Source of the DNA: Tupaia tana
Lineage: Eukaryota; Chordata; Mammalia; Scandentia; Tupaiidae
Reading direction: 5' to 3'
Length of the DNA stretch: 64,000 bases
Assembly (NCBI GenBank): GCA_026018925.1
Contig: JAKSZU010000506.1
Location: forward strand, 1-64,000
Shown here: positions 57,906-64,000 of the stretch, piece after piece
Layout of the letters: every line of letters begins with the position of its first letter
How positions within the stretch are numbered: position 1 is the first letter of the stretch
Notes under the pieces: model-generated
The model's database searches: none
What the model was told of the DNA's origin: nothing
The model's input: only the letters and a program-made list of their open reading frames with translations
Program-made: the position numbers and the translations under genes

Positions 57906-60900
57906 AGCTAGTGTGGTAGGGAGCCCCTCTGGCCTTCTATCCCTATCTCTGTGTCTCTGAGGTCTCTGTCTCTCTCTGCTCCTGTCTCCTCATTTTTTTT
58001 TTGGTAATTTTTCATTTTTACGATTTTTTTAAAGGTTGAATTTCTCTCTGGCTCTCATCTCCATCTTTTGTTTGGTTAATAAGCCCTTCTGCACCTTTCT
58101 CCCAGGCAGGAGAGTTGAGCCATTCTCTGAGAAGGTTCCACATGGATACTGGGAACTAGATATTTCAGGGCACACGCGAAATGAAGATTTTCTACTCATA
58201 ATTCAGCCTCCAGCAAGCAAAGCTAGTGTGGTAGTGAGCCCCTCTGGCCTTCTATCCCTGTCTCTGTGTCTCTGAGGTCTCCGTCTCTCTCTGCTCCTGT
58301 CTCATCATATTTTTTTGGTAATTTTTCCTATTTAAGATTATTTAAAGGTAGAATTTCTCTCTGGCTCTCAGCTCCATCTTTTGTTTTGTTAATAAGCCCT
58401 TCTGCTCCTTTCTCCCAGGCAGGAGAGTTGAGCCATTCTCTGAGAAGTTTCCACATGGATACTGGGAACTAGATATTTCTGGGCACAGGCGAAATGAAGA
58501 TTTTCTACTCATAATTCAGCCTCCAGGAAGCAAAGCTAGTGTGGTAGGCAGCCCCTCTGGCCTTCTATCCCTGTCTCTGTGACTCTGAGGTCTCTGTCTC
58601 TCTCTCCTCCTGTCTCCTCATTTTTTTTGGTAATTTTTCATTTTTACGATGTTTTTAAAGGTTGAATTTCTCTCTGGCTCTCAACTCCATCTTTTGTTTT
58701 CTTAATAAGCCCTTCTGCTCCTTTCTCCCAGGCAGGAGAGTTGAGCCATTCTCTGAGAAGTTTCCACATGGATACTGGGAACTAGATATTTCAGGGCACA
58801 GGCGAAATGAAGATTTTCTACTCATAATTCATCCTCCAGCGAGCAAAGCTAGTGTGGTAGGGAGCCCCTCTGGCCTTCTATCCCTGTCTCTGTGTCTCTG
58901 AGGTCTCTGTATCTCTCTGCTCCGGTCTCCTCATATTTTTTTGGTTATTTTTCCTATTTACGATTTTTTTAAAGGTAGAATTTCTCTCTGGCTCTCAGCT
59001 CCATCTTTTGTTTTGTTAATAAGCCCTTCTGCTCCTTTCTCCCAGGCAGGAGAGTTGAGCCATTCTTTGAGAAGATTCCACATGGATACTGGGAACTAGC
59101 TAATTCAGGGCACAGGCCAAATGAAGATTTTCTACTCATAATTCAGCCTCCAGCAAGCAAAGCTAGTGTGGTAGGGAGGCCCTCTGGCCTTCTATCACTG
59201 TCTCTGTGTCTCTGAGGTCTCTGTCTCTTTCTGCTCCTGTCTCCTCATTTTTTTTGGTAATTTTTCCTTTTTACAGTTTTTTTAAAGGTAGAATTTCTCT
59301 CTGGCTCTCAGCTCCATCTTTTGTTTTGTTAATAAGCACTTCTTCTCCTTTCTCCCAGGCAGGAGAGTTGAGCCATTCTCTGAGAAGATTCCACATGGAT
59401 ACTGGGAACTAGATATTTCAGGGCACAGGCGAAATGAAGATTTTCTACTCATAATTCAACCTCCAGCAAGCAAAGCTAGTGTGGTAGGGAGCCCCTCTGG
59501 CCTTCTATCCCTGTCTCTGTGTCTCTGAGGTCTCTGTCTCTCTCTGCTCCTGTCTCCTCAATTTTTTTGGTAATTTTTTCTTTTTACTATTTTTTTAAAG
59601 GTAGAATTTCTCTCTGGCTCTCAGCTCCATCTTTTGTTTTGTTAATAAGCCCTTCTGCTCCTTTCTCCCAGGCAGGAGAGTAGAGCCATTCTCTGAGAAG
59701 TTTCCACATGGATACTGGGAACTACATATTTCAGGGCACAGGCGAAATGTAGATTTTCTACTCAAAATTCAGCCTCCAGCAAGCAACGCTAGTGAGGTAG
59801 GGAGCCCCTCTGGCCTTCTATCCCTGTCTCTCTGTCTCTGAGGTCTCTGTCTCTCTCTGCTCCTGTCTCCTCATTTTTTTTTTTGGAAATTTTTTCTTTT
59901 TACAATTTTTTTTCAGGTAGAATTTCTCTCTGGCTCTCAACTCCATCTTTTGTTTTGTTAATAAGCCCTTCTGCTCCTTTCTCCCAGGCAGGAGAGTTGA
60001 GCCATTCTCTGAGAAGATTCCACATGGATACTGGGAAAGAGATATTTCAGGGCACAGGCGAAATGAAGATTTTCTACTCATAATTCAGCCTCCAGCAAGC
60101 AAAGCTAGTGAGGTAGGGAACCCCTCTGGCCTTCTTTCCCTGTCTCTGTGTCTCTGAGGTCTCTGTCTCTCTCTGCTCCTGTCTCCTCACATTTTTTTGG
60201 TAATTGTTCTTATTTACGATTTTTTAAAGGTAGAAATTCTCTCTGGCACTCAGCTCCATCTTTTGTTTTGTTAATAAGCCCTTCTCCTCCTTTCTCCCAG
60301 GCAGGAGAGTTGAGCCATTCTCTGAGAAGATTCCACATGGATACTGGGATCTAGATATTTCAGGGCACAGGCGAAATGAAGATTTTCTACTCATAATTCA
60401 GCCTCAAGCAAGCAAAGCTATTGTGGTAGGGAGCCCCTCTGGCCTTCTATCCCTGTCTCTGTGTCTCTGAGGTCTCTGTCTCTCTCTGCTCCTGTCTCCT
60501 CATTTTTTTTGGTAATTTACACTTTTTACGATATTTTTAAAGGTAGAATTTCTCTCTGGCTCTCAGCTCCATCTTTTGTTTCGTTAATAGGCCCTTCTGC
60601 TCCTTTCTCCCAGGCAGGAGAGTTGAGCCATTCTCTGAGAAGATTCCACATGTATTCTGGGAACTAGATATTTCAGGGCACAGGAGAAATGAAGATTTTC
60701 TACTCATAATTCAGCCTCCAGCAAGCAAAGCTAATGTGGTAGGGAGCCCCTCTGGCCTTCTATCCCTGTCTCTGTGTCTCTGAGGTCTCTGTCTCTCTCT
60801 GCTCCTGTCTCCTCATTATTTTGGTAATTTTTCGTTTTTACGATTTTTTTAAAGGTAGAATTTCTCTCTGGCTCTCAGCTCCATCTTTTGTTTTGTTAAT

Positions 60901-62279
60901 AAGCCCTTCTGCTCCTTTCTCCCAGGCAGGAGAGTTGAGCCATTCTCTGAGAAGATTCCACATGGATACTGGGAACAAGATATTTCAGGTCACAGGTGAA
61001 ATGAAGATTTTCTACTCATAATTCAGCCTCCAGCGAGCAAAGCTAGTGTGGTAGGGAGCCCCTCTGGCCTTCTATCCCTGTCTCTGTCTCTCTGAGGTCT
61101 CTGTACCTCTCTGCTCCTGTCTCCTCATTTTTTTTTTGGTAATTTTTCCTTTTTACGATTTTATAGAAGGTAGAATTTCTCTCTGGCTCTCAGCTCCATC
61201 TTTTGTTTTGTTAATAAGCGCTTCTGCTCCTTTCTCCCAGGCAGGAGAGTTGAGCCATTCTCTGAGAAGGTTCCACATGGATACTGGGAACTAGATATTT
61301 CAGGGCGCAGGCGAAATGAAGATTTTCTACTCATAATTCAGCATCCAGCAAGCAAAGCTAGTGTGGTAGGGGGCCCCTATGTCCTTCGATCCCTGTCTCT
61401 GTGTCTCTGAGGTCTCTGTCTCTCTCTGCTCTTGTCTCTTCATATTTTTTTGGTAATTTTTCCTTTTTACGATTTTTTTAAAGGTAGAATTTCTCTCTGG
61501 CTCTCAGCTCCATCTTCTGTTTTGTTAATAAGCGCTTCTGCTCCTTTCCCCCAGGCAGGAGAGTTGAGTCATTCTCTGAGAAGATTCCACATGCATACTG
61601 AGAAATAGATATTTCAGGCCACAGGCGAAATGAAGATTTTCTACTCATATTTCAGCCTCCGGCAAGCAAAGCTAGTGTGGTAGGGAGCCCCTCTGGCCTT
61701 CTATCACTGTCTCTGTGTCTCTGAGGTCTCTGTCTCTCTCTGCTCCGGTCTCCTAATTATTTTTTGGTAATTTTTCCTATTTAAGATTATTTAAAGGTAG
61801 AATTTCTCTCTGGCTCTCAGCTCCATCTTTTGTTTCGTTAATAAGCCCTTCTGCTCCTTTCTCTCAGGCAGGAGAGTTGAGCCATTCTCTGAGAAGATTC
61901 CACATGGATACTGGGAAATAGATATTTCAGGGCACAGGCGAAATGAAGATTTTCTACTTATAATTCAGACCCCAGCAAGCAAAGCTAGTGTGGTAGGGAG
62001 CCCCTCTGGCCTTCTATCCGTGTCTCTGTGTCTCTGAGGTCTCTGTCTCTCTGTGCTCCTTTCTCCTGATTTTTTTTGGTAATTTTTCCTTTTTATGTTT
62101 TTTTTAAATGTAGAATATCTCTCTGGCTCTCAGCTCCATCTTTTGTTTTGTTAATAAGCCCTTCTGCTCCTTTCTCCCAGGCAGGAGAGTTGAGCCATTC
62201 TCTGAGAAGTTTCCACATGGATACTGGGAACTAGCTAATTCAGGGCACAGGTCAAATGAAGATTTTCTACTCATAATTC

Positions 62280-63065
62280 AGCCTCCAGCAAGCAAAGCTA
62301 GTGTGGTAGGGAGGCCCTCTGGCCTTCTATCCCTGTCTCTGTGTCTCTGAGGTCTCTGTCTCTCTCTGCTCCTGTCTCCTCATTTTTTTTGGTAATTTTT
62401 CCTTTTTACAGTTTTTTTAAAGGTAGAATTTCTCTCTGGCTCTCAGCTCCATCTTTTGTTTTGTTAATAAGCACTTCTGCTCCTTTCTCCCAGGCAGGAG
62501 AGTTGAGCCATTCTCTGAGAAGATTCCACATGGATACTGGGAACGAGATATTTCAGGGCACAGGCGATATGAAGATTTTCTACTCATAATTCAGCCTCCA
62601 GCAAGCAAAGCTAGTGTGGTAGGGATCCCCTCTGGCCTTCTATCCCTGTCTCTGTGTCTCTGAGGTCTCTGTCTCTCTCTGCTCTTGTCTCCTCATTTTT
62701 TTTGGTAATTTTTCCTTTTTACTATTTTTTTAAAGGTAGAATTTCTCTCTGGCTCTCAGCTCCATCTTTTGTTTTGTTAATAAGCCCTTCTGCTCCTTTC
62801 TCCCAGGCAGGAGAGTAGAGCCATTCTCTGAGAAGTTTCCACATGGATACTGGGAACTACATATTTCAGGGCACAGGCGAAATGAAGATTTTCTACTCAA
62901 AATTCAGCCTCCAGCAAGCCAAGCTAGTGTGGTAGGGAGCCCCTCTGGCCTTCTATCCCTGTCTCTCTGTCTCTGAGGTCTCTGTCTCTCTCTGCTCCTG
63001 TCTCCTCATTTTTTTTTGGTAATTTTTTCTTTTTACAATTTTTTTCAGGTAGAATTTCTCTCTGG
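62280..63065. repeat. Third copy of a 2.5-monomer stretch (also about 54435 and 59145)
   Basis: Shared markers are AGGGAGGCCCTC, TTTTTACAGTTTTTT, TAATAAGCACTTC, TTTTTACTATTTTTT, GAGAGTAGAGCC, GGAACTACATATT and CTACTCAAAATTC. Spacings are about 3135 bp to the 59.2 kb copy and 7846 bp to the 54.5 kb copy. It ends within the TTTTTTTCAGG monomer, after which sequence follows the 57.2 kb block type. Confidence 0.82.
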
Positions 63066-64000
63066 CACTCAGCTCCATCTTTCGTTTTGTTCATAAGCCT
63101 TTCTCCTCCTTTCTCCCAGGCAGGAGAGTTGAGCCATTCTCTGAGAAGATTCCACATGGATACTGGGATCTAGATATTTCAGGGCACAGGCGAAATGAAG
63201 ATTTTCTACTCATAATTCAACCTCCAGCAAGCAAAGCTAGTGTGGTAGGGAGCCCCTCTGGCCTTCTATCCCTGTCTCTGTGTCTCTGAGGTCTCTGTCT
63301 CTCTCTGCTCCTGTCTCCTCATTTTTTTTGGTAATTTTTCCTTTTTACGATTTTTTTAAAGGCAGAATTTCTCTCTGGCTCTCAGCTCCATCTTTTGTTT
63401 TGTTAATAAGCCCTTTTGCTCCTTTCTCCCATGCACAGAGTTGAGCTATTCTCTGAGAAGATTCCACATGGATACTGGGATCTAGATATTTCAGGGCACA
63501 GGCGAAATGAAGATTTTCTACTCATAATTCAGCCTCCAGCAAGCAAAGCTAGTGTGGTAGGGAGCCCCTCTGGCCTTCTATCCCTGTCTCTGTGTCTCTG
63601 AGGTCTCTGTCTCACTCTCCTCCTGTCTCCTCATTTTTTTTTTTTGGTAATTTTTCCTTTTTACGATTTTTTTAAAGGTAGAATTTCTCTCTGGCTCTCA
63701 GCTCCATCTCTTGTTTAGTTAATAGGCCCTTCTGCCCCTTTCTCCCATGCAGGACAGTTGAGCCATTCTCTGAGAAGATTCCACATGGATACTGGGAACT
63801 AGATATTTCAGGGCACAGGCGAAATGAATATTTTCTACTCATAATTCAGCCTCCAGCAAGCAAAGCTAGTGTGGTAGGGAGCCCCTCTGGCCTTCTATCC
63901 CTGTCTCTGTGTCTCTGAGGTCTCCGTCTCTCTCTGCTCCTGTCTCATCATATTTTTTTGGTAATTTTTCCTATTTAAGATTATTTAAAGGTAGAATTTC

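Larger units (their letters stand above)
1..64000. repeat. Satellite DNA array, ~313-bp monomer, about 204 head-to-tail copies
   Basis: The motif GCTAGTGTGGTAGGGAG recurs every 312-314 bp from position 4 to position 63865, always on the same strand, with the rest of the unit conserved between occurrences. Examples of successive starts are 4, 316, 629, 942 and 1256, and 34088, 34401, 34714, 35027, 35340, 35653 and 35966. No unit is inverted and no foreign sequence interrupts the array. Monomers differ by scattered substitutions and by T-run length; those in the last 20 kb average nearer 314 bp. The array runs off both window edges. This is typical of centromeric, pericentromeric or subtelomeric satellites, but nothing here fixes the chromosomal position. 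I do not recognise the family. Short open frames recur once per monomer simply because the unit recurs; 313 is not a multiple of three, so no frame continues through the array. Confidence 0.98.
43784..64000. repeat. Right-hand, more divergent satellite domain with TTGAATTT subfamily
   Basis: About 64 monomers. Twelve of them carry GGTTGAATTT in place of GGTAGAATTT, usually with CTCAACTCC or CTAAACTCC in place of CTCAGCTCC (near 43913, 44855, 46423, 47989, 48929, 52067, 53324, 53950, 55833, 56463, 58036 and 58662). I did not see this combination left of 43784. These monomers are never adjacent; the closest spacing is two monomers. Longer T-runs, ACAATTT and TATGATT forms, and CTCCAGTCTCC or CTCCGGTCTCC are also frequent. 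Several multi-monomer blocks recur at different offsets. Confidence 0.88.

Noticed and set aside
1-64000. CRISPR array
   Set aside because: Repetition is regular, but the whole 313-bp unit repeats; there are no short identical repeats with unique spacers and no cas genes.
1-64000. Human alpha satellite, telomere repeat or rDNA
   Set aside because: Monomer length is 313 bp rather than 171 bp, there are no TTAGGG runs, and no rRNA-like segments are visible.

Overview
The whole 64 kb window is one uninterrupted head-to-tail tandem array of a ~313-bp satellite monomer, roughly 204 copies, all in the same orientation. No protein-coding gene, RNA gene, transposon insertion or CRISPR array can be supported, and no unique (non-satellite) sequence is visible. 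Both window edges fall inside monomers, so the real array is longer than 64 kb. The organism is best read as a eukaryote, probably a vertebrate with CpG methylation: each monomer keeps only two regular CpG sites, and these are repeatedly decayed to TpG or CpA. I do not recognise the monomer as a named satellite family and assign no species.

Monomer plan (reference copy 6574-6886): a conserved start GCTAGTGTGGTAGGGAG; a TCTCTG-rich pyrimidine tract; a T7-T12 run; a T-rich segment with CpG 1 and TTTTTTTAAAGG; a second pyrimidine tract ending in a good 3' splice-site look-alike (CTCCCAG/G); then a mixed-composition segment holding an nGAAnnTTCn palindrome and CpG 2.

Layout: 1-1091, edge monomers related to those near 37-38 kb. 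1092-14277, two nearly identical 21-monomer (~6.57 kb) tandem copies. 14278-19930, a mixed stretch that includes the founding copy of a 7-monomer higher-order repeat (HOR). 19925-21984, a second copy of 12730-14785. 21985-30959, an amplified 7-monomer, 2187-bp HOR with internal order a-b-c-d-e-c-d. About 29305-33996, a second copy of 15235-19930. 34088-35965, three exact 626-bp dimers. 35966-40348, a 7-monomer (~2192-bp) duplication, visibly older. 40349-43783, eleven monomers without clear higher-order order. 43784-64000, a more divergent domain with its own subfamily (TTGAATTT variant) and several interleaved multi-monomer duplications.

Nothing here acts as a gene system. The biology visible is satellite evolution: unequal crossover, HOR amplification, short gene-conversion tracts and CpG decay. 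The most testable functional hints are a heat-shock-element-like palindrome and a splice-acceptor look-alike carried in nearly every one of the ~204 monomers.
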